A stretch of DNA of 64,000 nt from Cytophagaceae bacterium ABcell3 (lineage in GTDB: Bacteria > Bacteroidota > Bacteroidia > Cytophagales > Cytophagaceae), in the NCBI GenBank assembly GCA_030913385.1, contig CP133159.1:1200584-1264583 (forward strand), in the 5' to 3' direction. The position numbers were made by a program, and so were the translations under genes. This document shows positions 1 to 10,427 of this stretch, in pieces (within the stretch, counting starts at the first letter, position 1; every line of letters begins with the position of its first letter). A model generated the notes under the pieces. That model searched no databases and had not been told where the DNA came from. It worked only from the letters and a program-made list of their open reading frames with translations.

Positions 1-3000
1 TCGCCTGCTATTGCTTGGACTGGAAAAGGAGGAAACTCTAACTGGAATAACCCTCTAAACTGGTATCCCGAAACTGTTCCGTCTGCTGAAAGTAATGTGG
101 TTATTAAATATGAGGTTGCTTTACCTGGTGAAGGTGAGGATAATGTATATACCGTATCTACTTTCCCTGTGCTTTCTGAAAATATTCATATAAAGGATCT
201 TTGTATGATGGGTGGTAGCCTGAATTTAAATGGGCGACAGTTTACTGTAAATGGAAATGGTACCTATACAGGAGGGGTAGTAAAAGGTGATGGCGAATTT
301 CTGATGAAAAACAATAGCCAAGGACAGAGTGCATTCTTTGCTGGTACTAGATTTGAATCAGTAATTAAAGTCGAAGAGTGTCCTTCTATTTACCTTAATG
401 GTTCTGAATTTGCCACATATACCTATCTTGAGCAGAAAGGAAGTGCTAAGGTAGAGTCAAAAGGTAATAATAAGTTCTCAGGAGAAACTTTCCTCGTAAA
501 TTCAGGTACAGGAGACTGGTACTTGTCCTCTATGCCACAGGCTGACCCTGATGTGTATGAGGGCGAAGTTACATTCCAACAGAAATCATCGGGGAAAATT
601 TATCCAACTGCGCTTAATAGAGACTATTATAAAGGCAATATCTACCTTGTAAATTCTGATATTACATTTGGTAAACGTGGAGGTGAAGTTGTAATAAGCG
701 GGCTTACCAACCAATCTTTAGAAGCAGAAGACCTTGATGGATACCCTTCTTCTGTGGCCAACTTCTCTAATCTGTATTTAGAGAAAGCTGTCAATAACTC
801 CTTGAATAAGTTTTATATCAGTGTTCCTGCTTATATAGGTTTGGGTGCTTCTCCAGGTAAGCTCAAGCTGGAAAAAGGAAATATAGTAACTAATACTGAT
901 GCTGTTTTGACAGTCTCTAGACCATCTACCATTTCAGGTTATAGTAGAAATAGTTTCATAGAAGGTCCTGTTAAAAAAATTGCTACCAATAGATTTGAGT
1001 TTCCTCTTGGAAAAGACCAGCAATACAATCCTTTGACTGTACAGGCCTCCATGCAGCATGACTATCTTGTAGAATTTGTTGGAGAGCCTAAAACGGGTGT
1101 TTATTTGGGTGAGAACAACGAAATCAAGAGTGTGAGTGAATGTGAGCACTTTAAAGTGTCCGCAGACTATGACGAAGCTTTCATTGCCACACTTGGGTTT
1201 GACAGACGTTCATGTGACATACTCAATAATCTTTCTCTTATGAGGGTAGCTGTGGCTGCTGGCCAGGATTGGGTAAGTCTTGGAAACGACTTTCACACCG
1301 GATCAAAAGGCTCTGGTGGTGCTATCAAAGCCCAACTTTCGCCGGCCTATGCAGACTGGAATTTGGATCAAAACTATTTGGCCCTAGGTTCTGTCGTAAT
1401 TCCTGGAGAGGAAAGTCCAACTGGATTCTCTTTCAATAACTATGGTGTTAAGGTAAATGTCGGGGATGGATATAGTCTTAATGTTTATGGAAACGTACTG
1501 AATGAACAAAGGGTGAGTGGTAGCTTAGCTGCTGATGAAGACCAAGGCAGGTTCAAAAATGAAGGTACCATTATAGTTGAAAGTGACTGGACTAACAATG
1601 CAGAAAACCTTGTCTTTGCTAACATTGATGATGAAAACCTCCCGCAGCATGGCCTGGTGATTCTCGACGGTAATGCCCAGCGCCTGAGAGGCCGCAATGC
1701 AACCCAGTTTTACCACCTATATACACAAGGTAATGGGATCAAAAGCATGTTTGCTGACGTAAGTGTCAATGGCTTGCTTCGCTTGAACAATGTTGAACTG
1801 GCTACAAGAAATAAGATACTTCATATTAATACGTCCCAATATGATGCCATAGAAAGGGATGAAATAGGAGATAGAGGATTTATATCTAGTAGGAAAGATG
1901 GCTTCCTCAAGAGGGATATAATGGATGATAATATGAATGATTATCTGTTCCCTGTAGGCTCAGGTTACCTTTACCGTCCTCTGTATCTAAGCCCACTTAG
2001 AGGAGCAGAGGCTGGCCTAAAAACTTTCTCTGTCAGAATGGTTCAGAAAAACCCTGATTATGACAATTATTTGACGACGGTAAGGTCTCCAACAGTTTCG
2101 GGCATCAATACAGACTTTTACCATATCATAAGAAAAGACGACCAAGTTGAACAGGATCCTGAGAATGCAGATAACTACAATGATCTTCCTGTAAACCTTA
2201 AGCTACTTTTTAGCCGGAGATCTGACGGTACCTTCCAATCTGTTGCACATTGGAAAAACGAGCCGGAAGAAATGCTTACCTCCTTCCCAGTTAATGGTGA
2301 AATGTTGAGGTTGTATCCTGTAAACGCTCAAGGAAACAGTATTAGACTTGATGACCCATCTGGCAAATATGCTTACTGGAAGAATGTCCTTGATTATGAC
2401 CTGGCACAAGTTTTCTTTGAGAGCAATTCAAATTATGCGGACAGGATCCTTGATCGGGTCATTGTGCAGAATTACAAGAATTTTGATACAGAGGTATTTG
2501 CTTTGGGTAAAGCTGGCTTTGTCATGCAAACCAATAGTTTTGGGGATCCTGCTGGATCTGACAATGCTGTAGGGTTTTCGATGAGTGGAGATCAGTTTAA
2601 TACCGCGCAGTCTGAAGGCGACTTTACTGCAGGCTCACCTGTATTTGAAACTGGTGCGGAATCAGGTGACGATGATGGAGTAAATGCTGGGCATACTGTA
2701 ACACCGATGTTATTGGCTGGTGAACACATTATGGAAATACATGGAAACTTCAATAACATACCTGGTAGAATTAGAATAGTGACCAATGATCAAGGACAAG
2801 TCGTGAGAAACAATGACCAATACAGGATCTACTTTATTGATCAGGACGACCAAGAACATTTGTTAAGTCCTGAACTGTATGATGTATACTTTAACGATCG
2901 CCTTATATCATGGCATTCTTCTGGTAGTGCCCGTGAACCTGTCTCATGTTCAGGCATAAAAATTCAGCTCAATGAGCAATATCCTTTTATGTTGTTCCAT

Positions 3001-3231
3001 GATACTGACCAATTTATAGTAAATGGCATCTCAGGAGAGCTTATAGACTACTTGAAAATTAGTGCCTCAGACCAACACGATGCACCTGTATATATGAAAA
3101 CAGGTACTGAAGTTATTTCTTCTCCTTTCGACGGAAAACAGAATGGAATTGACCTGCCGGAAGGTGTCTATTTCTTCCAACTCAAAGTCGGAGAGGAGTA
3201 TTTGAATGGACAATTTATTATATCAAGATAG
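1..3231 (+). CDS. Giant secreted surface protein, 5'-truncated by the window edge; probable T9SS cargo
   Basis: The reading frame is open from base 1, so this is the C-terminal 1,076 residues of a longer protein; the GTG at 97 is only the first start-like codon inside it. The first residues contain AWTGKGGNSNWNNPLNW, a motif common in Bacteroidota surface proteins at the start of a beta-rich 'WTG...NW...NW' module (established knowledge). The rest is beta-rich with many Asn/Gly turns and no membrane segment. The last ~45 residues (…LPEGVYFFQLKVG…GQFIISR) resemble the gliding-motility/T9SS C-terminal sorting domain. The stop codon TAG directly abuts the ATG of the next gene, so it heads or belongs to the same operon as the RHS-like genes. 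It could be an adhesin or a scaffold for the downstream proteins; the function is unknown. Confidence 0.75.
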   Translation, partial: SPAIAWTGKGGNSNWNNPLNWYPETVPSAESNVVIKYEVALPGEGEDNVYTVSTFPVLSENIHIKDLCMMGGSLNLNGRQFTVNGNGTYTGGVVKGDGEFLMKNNSQGQSAFFAGTRFESVIKVEECPSIYLNGSEFATYTYLEQKGSAKVESKGNNKFSGETFLVNSGTGDWYLSSMPQADPDVYEGEVTFQQKSSGKIYPTALNRDYYKGNIYLVNSDITFGKRGGEVVISGLTNQSLEAEDLDGYPSSVANFSNLYLEKAVNNSLNKFYISVPAYIGLGASPGKLKLEKGNIVTNTDAVLTVSRPSTISGYSRNSFIEGPVKKIATNRFEFPLGKDQQYNPLTVQASMQHDYLVEFVGEPKTGVYLGENNEIKSVSECEHFKVSADYDEAFIATLGFDRRSCDILNNLSLMRVAVAAGQDWVSLGNDFHTGSKGSGGAIKAQLSPAYADWNLDQNYLALGSVVIPGEESPTGFSFNNYGVKVNVGDGYSLNVYGNVLNEQRVSGSLAADEDQGRFKNEGTIIVESDWTNNAENLVFANIDDENLPQHGLVILDGNAQRLRGRNATQFYHLYTQGNGIKSMFADVSVNGLLRLNNVELATRNKILHINTSQYDAIERDEIGDRGFISSRKDGFLKRDIMDDNMNDYLFPVGSGYLYRPLYLSPLRGAEAGLKTFSVRMVQKNPDYDNYLTTVRSPTVSGINTDFYHIIRKDDQVEQDPENADNYNDLPVNLKLLFSRRSDGTFQSVAHWKNEPEEMLTSFPVNGEMLRLYPVNAQGNSIRLDDPSGKYAYWKNVLDYDLAQVFFESNSNYADRILDRVIVQNYKNFDTEVFALGKAGFVMQTNSFGDPAGSDNAVGFSMSGDQFNTAQSEGDFTAGSPVFETGAESGDDDGVNAGHTVTPMLLAGEHIMEIHGNFNNIPGRIRIVTNDQGQVVRNNDQYRIYFIDQDDQEHLLSPELYDVYFNDRLISWHSSGSAREPVSCSGIKIQLNEQYPFMLFHDTDQFIVNGISGELIDYLKISASDQHDAPVYMKTGTEVISSPFDGKQNGIDLPEGVYFFQLKVGEEYLNGQFIISR

Positions 3232-3765
3232 ATGAAAATTATCTCTTATGCTTCTTTGTGCTTAGCTGTAATAGCATTAGCACTTGTTTTAGTACAACAG
3301 TTCTCCAAGCCCAAAATTGGCTTTGTTAGGAGTCATGATTTATTGGAAAATTATGCTGGTACCCAAGATGCTTACCGTCTTCTCGATGAGTTTCAGGCAT
3401 CGGGGAGTAAAGGACTTGATTCTTTGCAAGCTTCTTTGAGTATTGAAGTGGAAAATTATAAACGCGATTCTATTCATTACTCTACACAAGAAAAAATCAG
3501 TAAGCGTGAAAAGATTCGTAGCCTCCAGTATGCTTTATATCAAAAGCAAAAATCTGCGGAAGAAGAATATGAAAAAAGAGATCAGCAGCTTTCGCTTGGT
3601 ATACTTAATAGTGTCAGTGACTTTGTTTCAGAATATGGAGAAGCAAATGGGTATGATATAATATTCAGCACCAGTGAAGGGGGAGCAGTTCTTTATGGAA
3701 ATGATATGTTCGACCTGACCGAACCAGTGCTAAGGGCTTTAAATAAAAAATACTCCGATGAATAA
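3232..3765 (+). CDS. OmpH/Skp-family periplasmic chaperone-like protein
   Basis: 177 aa. An N-terminal hydrophobic stretch (residues ~4-22) acts as a signal or anchor. It is followed by KPKIGFVRSHDLLENYAG, which resembles the 'IGYVNSQ.ILE.Y' start of the Skp/OmpH fold. Next comes a charged helical section (~55-120) rich in Lys, Glu and Gln, the coiled-coil tentacles of Skp-like chaperones, and then a short strand with YDIIFSTSEGGAVLYG, close to the usual family ending. Skp-type proteins hold unfolded outer-membrane or secreted proteins in the periplasm (established). Lying between a giant surface protein and RHS-like giants with no spacing, it may be a dedicated chaperone for them; that is inference. 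The ATG immediately follows the preceding stop and the 3' end overlaps the next gene by 8 bp. Confidence 0.75.
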   Translation: MKIISYASLCLAVIALALVLVQQFSKPKIGFVRSHDLLENYAGTQDAYRLLDEFQASGSKGLDSLQASLSIEVENYKRDSIHYSTQEKISKREKIRSLQYALYQKQKSAEEEYEKRDQQLSLGILNSVSDFVSEYGEANGYDIIFSTSEGGAVLYGNDMFDLTEPVLRALNKKYSDE

Positions 3766-4363
3766 GTTGTTGATGTTTGTCCTTTTCCTTGGCTGTTTCT
3801 CTTGTAAGAAATCTTTTAATTCTGAGTCTGAGTTTTACAGGTGGTTAAATGAAGGAGGCAATGGCTTTGTGGTCAGTAAAGAGGCTGGGGTATTGAAAAT
3901 GGAAATGAAATACCTGCCCCCAGAATATTTAGTTTTCAAGGAGTTTGGCAGTATTCAAGACTTGCCTTCCGAGCGCAAAGACAGCTTACTCGGGCTGTAT
4001 AACAATTCACTGAGCTTTTTATTGAAAATTGGCTATAAAGACCCTGAACATGGCGATTTGCTGAAGAACGCAGTGGAAAATTATGCTGAATATTCAGAAA
4101 TGTTGATGGAGCTTAATTTCCAGCTTAATGATTATTTCAGTTTGCATTTTGATGGTCAAAAGACCTCTCCTGTACTCGCCAAAATGGAAGACAGTTATGG
4201 GCTGCAGCCCCATCGTACTATTTATCTCGTATTTCCTAAACCAGAAAAAAGTCTTTCTGACGATATGAAAATAGTTTTTACTGACTATCTGTTTAGCACA
4301 GGCATTACCAAATTTAGTTTTGACCATAATAAGATTTCTGATATACCTGAATTTCATTTTTAA
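3758..4363 (+). CDS. Lipoprotein of unknown function
   Basis: 201 aa. The N-terminus MNKLLMFVLFLGCFSCKK has a signal peptide with Cys at 13 and 16; Cys16 followed by Lys-Lys is typical of Bacteroidota lipoproteins. The mature part is mixed alpha/beta with no motif I recognise. The start overlaps the OmpH-like gene by 8 bp, and 6 bp separate the end from the 2,018-aa shell gene, so it is translated as part of the large operon. It may be an envelope accessory for secretion or assembly of the giant proteins, but nothing in the sequence proves it. Confidence 0.7.
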   Translation: MNKLLMFVLFLGCFSCKKSFNSESEFYRWLNEGGNGFVVSKEAGVLKMEMKYLPPEYLVFKEFGSIQDLPSERKDSLLGLYNNSLSFLLKIGYKDPEHGDLLKNAVENYAEYSEMLMELNFQLNDYFSLHFDGQKTSPVLAKMEDSYGLQPHRTIYLVFPKPEKSLSDDMKIVFTDYLFSTGITKFSFDHNKISDIPEFHF

Positions 4364-4369
4364 CAGTTT

Positions 4370-7300
4370 ATGTTCCGTTTTACCAGATTCAATAGAGCTT
4401 TAGCAGTTTTCCTGCTTTTAAATTTACTAGTGGAGATTTTTGCCCCTGCTGTGGCCCTGGCGCTTACAGGAGGACCTGAGTCTCCTGAGTTTTCCAGTTT
4501 CGAACCTGTGAGTACTACCGATATGGTGGACGATTTTTCAGGTGATTTTACTTATAATATCCCTGTTGTCAATGTGCCTGGTCCTGAAGGTAGTGGCTAT
4601 GCGCTATCTCTTAGCTACCATAGTGGTGTCAATCCGGAAGAGGAAGCATCTTGGGTTGGTTATGGATGGACATTGAACCCGGGAGCTATTAACCGATCTA
4701 AGCGTGGATATGCAGATGAGTTTGATGGACACCCTGTAACTCAATACAATAAAACCAGACCTTCCTGGACCTCTTCATCATCCGCTATGTTAGGGTTGGA
4801 GATCAAATCTCTGAGTTCTGACAAAGTGGAAAAGATGAGTGAACAAAAGAAGGTTTTAGCACAAGCTGTTAAACCTGATTCATCTAGTGATGCTGGCCCA
4901 ATGAGGTTTAACCTGTCTAAGTCGGTTCGCTTTAATAATTACAGGGGCTTTTCGAAAGCTTTTAGTTTCGGTGCCAGTTTTAGTGGGGTAGGTTTGGGCA
5001 TGTCCATGAGTGGAGGGGTTGCTACTTTTAATCCGACCATAGACCCTTTTGCCATGTTTGGTAACAAAATTAAAAAAGCGGCTGATGTTGAAAAAGGAAA
5101 AAAGAAATTAGGGAATAAAATTGCTTCTGTAGTCATGGCACTTAAAAAAATGGATTTAGGGAAATCATCCATCAAAAGCAAGGGTAGCTTTTTTAATTAT
5201 GGTGGCGCTGATTTTGTCGGAGGACCTTCTGGGACTTTTAGCCTTAGTTCTTACAGAGGCGTTTCTATGAAGAAAACCATGTCCTTGCAGTTGGATTTTT
5301 TTACTAATCTTGGTATAGAGGTAGGGCATACTGGAAACTTTTCTATCCAATTCCCAAGAAAAAGGACTGAGGTGGCTGCTTATGGATACCGCAACCCGTA
5401 CCAAAAAGAAGTTACAGGAAAGTTTAGAAAAACTGGACAGGGAAGGGGGGACATAGACTCTTTTCACGATTTTTCTGGCTATGATTACATGGTGGAGAAA
5501 GGTACAAATGTGAATAAAAGGGACAGATATTTACCAATCCCTTTTTCTACGCCTGATATTTTCATGGTTACTGGAGAGAAATTGGGTGGTAGCTTTAAGC
5601 TATGTAGGCAGGATGTAGGTCATGTATATCCTTTTAGTGTGTATAATAGAGAAGGGGTCAGGGCATTTGGTCTAGAGGGTAATGTTGGCTGGAACAATGC
5701 TGGCGTGGGACTGGAGGTCAATCCTGGACACCAAAAAATCATTATGGGTGACTGGGATCGTGTGGGAAGATTTGCTTCAAGTGGAGCCGCTGGTGCTGAT
5801 GAATTTTATCCTCAACGTTATCAGTACGGTGGTGCTGATAAGGCTTACTTTAGGTTTTTGAATGACAAAAGTGGTGAAGTGAGCTATACTTCTGATGACC
5901 ACGAGGCCTCTGCTTCATTAGAGTCTTATTTAGACAGGCAGATTCCTGGAAGAAGGGAGTTCTATCCTGGTTTGACCGGCTTTAACTTTTCTTCTGGCAA
6001 CAACGATTTTGAGAAGGCTTCTTCTAGCTCTTATATAAAAGAAGTTAGTTATGCTGATTATTCAAATGGAAATGCCTTGGAAGAATCGTCGGTAAGAAAC
6101 TTCTTTTCTAGTGACGAACCTGATATGAGGTTAAACAACTCTGTCGCCCAGTTCAGTATCAAGGATGGGAGTGGCAACTCCAAAATATTTGGGCTGCCGG
6201 TTTATACCAAAGATGAATTGAGCCTTAGTTTAATGGAGGTTAACAAGGATAATGCTGAAATTGAAGACAACTATTTAGCATACCCTCATGAGCCGTTGAA
6301 GGTGGTTGACCATTGGAAGGGAAAAGATCATGTATTGGAAAATGATTTTGTGACCGGCCAGTATACCCCTTGGCCTGTAGCTGGAACCTTCCTGCTAACT
6401 GAAATTCATACACCAAATTATGTGGATGTGAACAATAATAAAAAAGCCGATGAGGGTGACTTTGGTGGGTGGACAAGGTTCAATTACCGCCAGTGGGAAC
6501 GTGGTAACGACGACGAATCGAATTGGTACCGGTATCGTGCACCTTATAACGGGCTTTTTTATAATAAAGGTAGCCTTATTAACAGATATGATGACGCAGC
6601 CAATGTTAACACGGGGCTAAAACAGGTCTTTTATTTAAAAACTGTAGAAACCAAAACCCATGTTGCTTTTTTTGTGACCAATACCAGCGACTATGACGAC
6701 TTTAGTGATGCACTGGAAAACTACAGTGTTCCTGATAAAATGCAGACGCTCTTAAAAGGCTCGTACACTCGTTCTGGCAGTGAGGCGGATAAGAGAAAAG
6801 ATGGGTATGGCGCTTTAAAATTCATAGAGCAGGACGGGGTACTTGTGGATCCTGCTGCCAATAAAAATGAAAACAGTGAGGAGGTAATAGATAAAGAACA
6901 GCACCTTGAAAAGCTGGAAAAAATAGTTCTATTTTCTAAAGATGACTTTACCAAACCGCTTCAGGTAACAAACTTTGAATATGATTATAGCTTATGTCAG
7001 GGAGCTACCAATGCGGTTGATGGTTCTGGCAAGCTTACTTTAAAAAAGGTCTGGTTTGAGAATGAAGGGGTGTTTAAGAGTAGGATAGCGCCTTATCAGT
7101 TTGAATACGAATACCCTAAAGGCTATAAAGAAGAAATCGATAATCGGTATCCCGCTATTAAGTCGTTTCTAGATGTGCTTCCTGCTGCGGAGGTATATGC
7201 AAACCCAGATTATGACCCGCGCCTCATGGATAGTTGGGGGTTTTATCAGGAGCATAAGGAAGCAAAGGAAAGGGCGGATAGGTTACAAGATTGGGTTTAT

Positions 7301-10300
7301 CAGGGATACAATGAGAATTTCGATCCTGCAGCTTGGAACCTGAAGGTGATAAAGCTGCCTTCTGGCGGCGAAATCCATGTACAGTATGAGCAAAAAGACT
7401 ATCTCTATGTACAAGACAAACAGGCTATGGGCTTGGTAAGCCTTAAAGGTAATTCTGTGGACGACTACGATTCGGACAATACTAAGTACTATCTTAATTT
7501 GTCCGACTTTGGAATGGAAAATGCTACTCAGGAGCAACTGGTGTTATATGCATTAAAGTTACAGAGTTTTTATTCTTCTGCGGATGGCCCTAAAAACTTC
7601 ATGTTTTTTAATTTCTTATATGATTTAGTGGGAGAGTCTCCTTCTCTGGATGATAAAGGTTCTGAATATATTTCTGGATATGCTACAGTCGCCAGAACAG
7701 GTGTCGATGAACATGGTATTTGGATACGGCTAGGAGATATTCAAAATTCGAGGCGGAATGGTAACTCCCACCGTCGTGTACGGAAAACGGTGCCTGCTCA
7801 TATCTGCTATGATTATTTTGTGTCGAACGCAGATGGCTTGGTTAGAGATGACCAAGGAAATGTCGAGCTTAATAGGTTTGATCAAATAGAGGAATCCATA
7901 GCCCGCCTAAACAATGTTCCTGATGATGAAATTGCCGACGTAGTCAATAATCCTAATAGGGCATTTAATAGCCGACACCTGCATTGGGATGCAGCACGTA
8001 GGGCCATCAACCAAACCTTTCCGCATATACATAGATTTTCTCCGAGCCAAAAGTCTAAGTGCCAAAGTGTCAATTTTGGCCTCTCTTATTTGAAGATCCC
8101 ACTTTTTAACGGCAAAAAAGGTGGCGGGATTCGTGTTAAACGATTGTTGATGTATGATAAGGGTGTGGAGACTGGCGATGCCAGCATTTATGGCAATGAA
8201 TATCGCTATGAACTGGAAGATGGTAGAACAAGTGGGGTGGCTACTAATGAGCCTATGGATTCAAGAGAAGACCATTCTTTGGTGACTATTCTTGACCGTA
8301 CCAACCAACGTTGGCTCAACAGGGTAATTGCCGGACCAGACAAAGACCAAAACGAAGGCCCTCTGGGGGAAAGCCTATTGCCTGGACCTTCTATAGGGCA
8401 CCGCAGGGTTGTTATTGAAAATATCCACAAAGGGAAAACTGGTACTGGAAGGCAGGTAAATGAATATCATACCTGTAAAGACCATCCTATGCTTGTGAAA
8501 AATACTTCCCTTGGCGATATGCATGACGAAGCCAAGGATGCCCGAAAGAATGATTGGTTCGTGCTCCCATTACCGTTTTTATATTATTCTGGTAAAAAAA
8601 CATGGGTGGCACAAGGCTATTCTATTATAAAGAATAATATGCATGGCCAACCAAAAGCTTTTTCGACCTATGAAGTGTTGGATTATAGCAAGATTCCTGT
8701 AGACGCACAATTGGTGGCCTCTACTAGGTATGAATACTATAATTCGGGAGAAAAAATTCCTGTGGTTAGCTATGATCCTACAAACAAGTACTTGGTCAAA
8801 GAAATGAAAAGCATTGGAAGGGAGGAAGAGATTACCATGGAGATGAGGAGTACCTTGGAAGAAAATTTTGACCTGTCACTTGAAATAGACCTTGCTTTCA
8901 CTTGGGTACCTACCTTCTCTATAGTTCCGAATTTAGGGTTTATGCTTACTAACACCTTAAATTGTTTTAGTTCACATGTCACCAGTAAGGTGGTCAGCTA
9001 TCCAGTAACTGTTAAAGCTGTGGAGCAGACGGTTAATGGTATTACCACCAGAGAAGAGAACATTGCTTTCTCTGAGTATACGGGAGATCCGCTTATTACT
9101 AAAGTCACTGACGGATATCATAACCTGAAACTGGCAGATCCTGAAATTCCTGTGCATAATGGAAATTACTATACTTATAACTTCCCTGCGGCATGGTTCT
9201 ATAGCGAAATGGGCAGGATTAGCGATAACCCTGACAACCTTAACCAACTGTCAGCCATGGCTGGTAGTGTTACCGCCTATGGGGATCAAGGTGATTGGTT
9301 CATTGATAATATTATTGATACCAAGAAAAGGCACAATGGAGTAATTGCCGCCAATGCTGTTCACTTTAAAAAAGATTGGTACTCTAATAGCGATGATATT
9401 ATCAAAGAATACATTTTAAACGATAAAGATCCTGGGAACAATGGTATTGTAGATAATACTGATGAGCTTGATGCTCTAAAGGAAAAGCTCAATAGGTTCT
9501 ACATGCCGAAAGCCAGTTTTACCTATAAAGCTGACCGTAATTCCAGAACTGATAAAAAAATATATGCCGATGGGGTCATTAATGATTTCCAGTTCTTTGA
9601 TTGGCATACTGAAATGGCGAAAGACCAACAGACAGGGTTAGTGCAGTCTGGAGATGAAAAGTGGCTTCTTGCCAATCAGGTAACCAGGTATTCTCCAAAT
9701 GGTATGCCTATTGAAGAAAAAAATACCATTGGTATACCAAGTGCGGTCAGGTTTGGCTACAGAGGCAATATGATGCCTGTAGTAGTTTCTGCGAATGCGG
9801 AATACCCGTCTATATGGTTTCAGGATTTCGAAAATGAAGATCTTGCGAGCATACTCAAATTCAGCCATTCTGGTAGGAAATGCCTTAATATTAGGTCGCA
9901 CCCTAATTATGAGCTCATAAACACTAGCCATGGGCTTAAACTCAACCAACAGCTGATGGACCAGGGGGCTATAATGAAAATTTGGGTACGGTCGGTAAAT
10001 ACTGTTAACCCTGTTAACGTCAATGATTTGGCGTCGCCTGCTCTAAATGTAAATAATAACATAACTGTCCCGCTTCAACGCATTGGTACCTCGGGTGAAT
10101 GGGCGCTATATGAAGGTAAAGTTTCGGATTGGAGAGGCATGGCTTTAGATCAAGAACTGTCAGTAAGATTTGTGTATGATTTCTCTGATAACGAAGAGGT
10201 ACACTTGGATGACTTTAGGTTCCAGCCTATGGATGCAGAAGCTACTTGCTATGTATATGATGTTAGGAACCTAAAACTTCTAACGCAGTTCGACGACCAA

Positions 10301-10426
10301 CACTTTGGGGTATACTACCAGTATAACAGCGAAGGCAAGTTGGTTAGCCAGATGGTGGAAACTGAAAGAGGAATGAAAACCATCAAAGAAACACAGTATA
10401 ATATCCCTTTAACAGATAGACAATAA
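4370..10426 (+). CDS. Giant SpvB/Tc-toxin-like RHS shell protein (N-terminal shell part)
   Basis: 2,018 aa. A signal peptide (residues ~1-32, hydrophobic LAVFLLLNLLVEIFAPAV) is followed by a segment (about 40-125) typical of SpvB/TcB-like and RHS proteins: DDFSGDFTYNIPVVNVPGP, then SYHSGVNPEEEASWVGYGW and a Pro-Gly turn. The remainder is beta-strand-rich with Tyr/Asp/Gly repeats and ends in YYQYNSEGKLVSQMVETERG, an RHS/YD-like strand pair. There is no hyper-variable C-terminal toxin, so it looks like a shell without a tip. It starts 6 bp after the lipoprotein gene and 1 bp separates its stop from the next gene. By analogy with Tc toxins (TcB plus TcC form a cocoon) it could assemble with the downstream RHS proteins; that is inference. 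Export rather than T6SS loading is suggested by the signal peptide. Confidence 0.75.
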   Translation: MFRFTRFNRALAVFLLLNLLVEIFAPAVALALTGGPESPEFSSFEPVSTTDMVDDFSGDFTYNIPVVNVPGPEGSGYALSLSYHSGVNPEEEASWVGYGWTLNPGAINRSKRGYADEFDGHPVTQYNKTRPSWTSSSSAMLGLEIKSLSSDKVEKMSEQKKVLAQAVKPDSSSDAGPMRFNLSKSVRFNNYRGFSKAFSFGASFSGVGLGMSMSGGVATFNPTIDPFAMFGNKIKKAADVEKGKKKLGNKIASVVMALKKMDLGKSSIKSKGSFFNYGGADFVGGPSGTFSLSSYRGVSMKKTMSLQLDFFTNLGIEVGHTGNFSIQFPRKRTEVAAYGYRNPYQKEVTGKFRKTGQGRGDIDSFHDFSGYDYMVEKGTNVNKRDRYLPIPFSTPDIFMVTGEKLGGSFKLCRQDVGHVYPFSVYNREGVRAFGLEGNVGWNNAGVGLEVNPGHQKIIMGDWDRVGRFASSGAAGADEFYPQRYQYGGADKAYFRFLNDKSGEVSYTSDDHEASASLESYLDRQIPGRREFYPGLTGFNFSSGNNDFEKASSSSYIKEVSYADYSNGNALEESSVRNFFSSDEPDMRLNNSVAQFSIKDGSGNSKIFGLPVYTKDELSLSLMEVNKDNAEIEDNYLAYPHEPLKVVDHWKGKDHVLENDFVTGQYTPWPVAGTFLLTEIHTPNYVDVNNNKKADEGDFGGWTRFNYRQWERGNDDESNWYRYRAPYNGLFYNKGSLINRYDDAANVNTGLKQVFYLKTVETKTHVAFFVTNTSDYDDFSDALENYSVPDKMQTLLKGSYTRSGSEADKRKDGYGALKFIEQDGVLVDPAANKNENSEEVIDKEQHLEKLEKIVLFSKDDFTKPLQVTNFEYDYSLCQGATNAVDGSGKLTLKKVWFENEGVFKSRIAPYQFEYEYPKGYKEEIDNRYPAIKSFLDVLPAAEVYANPDYDPRLMDSWGFYQEHKEAKERADRLQDWVYQGYNENFDPAAWNLKVIKLPSGGEIHVQYEQKDYLYVQDKQAMGLVSLKGNSVDDYDSDNTKYYLNLSDFGMENATQEQLVLYALKLQSFYSSADGPKNFMFFNFLYDLVGESPSLDDKGSEYISGYATVARTGVDEHGIWIRLGDIQNSRRNGNSHRRVRKTVPAHICYDYFVSNADGLVRDDQGNVELNRFDQIEESIARLNNVPDDEIADVVNNPNRAFNSRHLHWDAARRAINQTFPHIHRFSPSQKSKCQSVNFGLSYLKIPLFNGKKGGGIRVKRLLMYDKGVETGDASIYGNEYRYELEDGRTSGVATNEPMDSREDHSLVTILDRTNQRWLNRVIAGPDKDQNEGPLGESLLPGPSIGHRRVVIENIHKGKTGTGRQVNEYHTCKDHPMLVKNTSLGDMHDEAKDARKNDWFVLPLPFLYYSGKKTWVAQGYSIIKNNMHGQPKAFSTYEVLDYSKIPVDAQLVASTRYEYYNSGEKIPVVSYDPTNKYLVKEMKSIGREEEITMEMRSTLEENFDLSLEIDLAFTWVPTFSIVPNLGFMLTNTLNCFSSHVTSKVVSYPVTVKAVEQTVNGITTREENIAFSEYTGDPLITKVTDGYHNLKLADPEIPVHNGNYYTYNFPAAWFYSEMGRISDNPDNLNQLSAMAGSVTAYGDQGDWFIDNIIDTKKRHNGVIAANAVHFKKDWYSNSDDIIKEYILNDKDPGNNGIVDNTDELDALKEKLNRFYMPKASFTYKADRNSRTDKKIYADGVINDFQFFDWHTEMAKDQQTGLVQSGDEKWLLANQVTRYSPNGMPIEEKNTIGIPSAVRFGYRGNMMPVVVSANAEYPSIWFQDFENEDLASILKFSHSGRKCLNIRSHPNYELINTSHGLKLNQQLMDQGAIMKIWVRSVNTVNPVNVNDLASPALNVNNNITVPLQRIGTSGEWALYEGKVSDWRGMALDQELSVRFVYDFSDNEEVHLDDFRFQPMDAEATCYVYDVRNLKLLTQFDDQHFGVYYQYNSEGKLVSQMVETERGMKTIKETQYNIPLTDRQ

Positions 10427-10427
10427 T

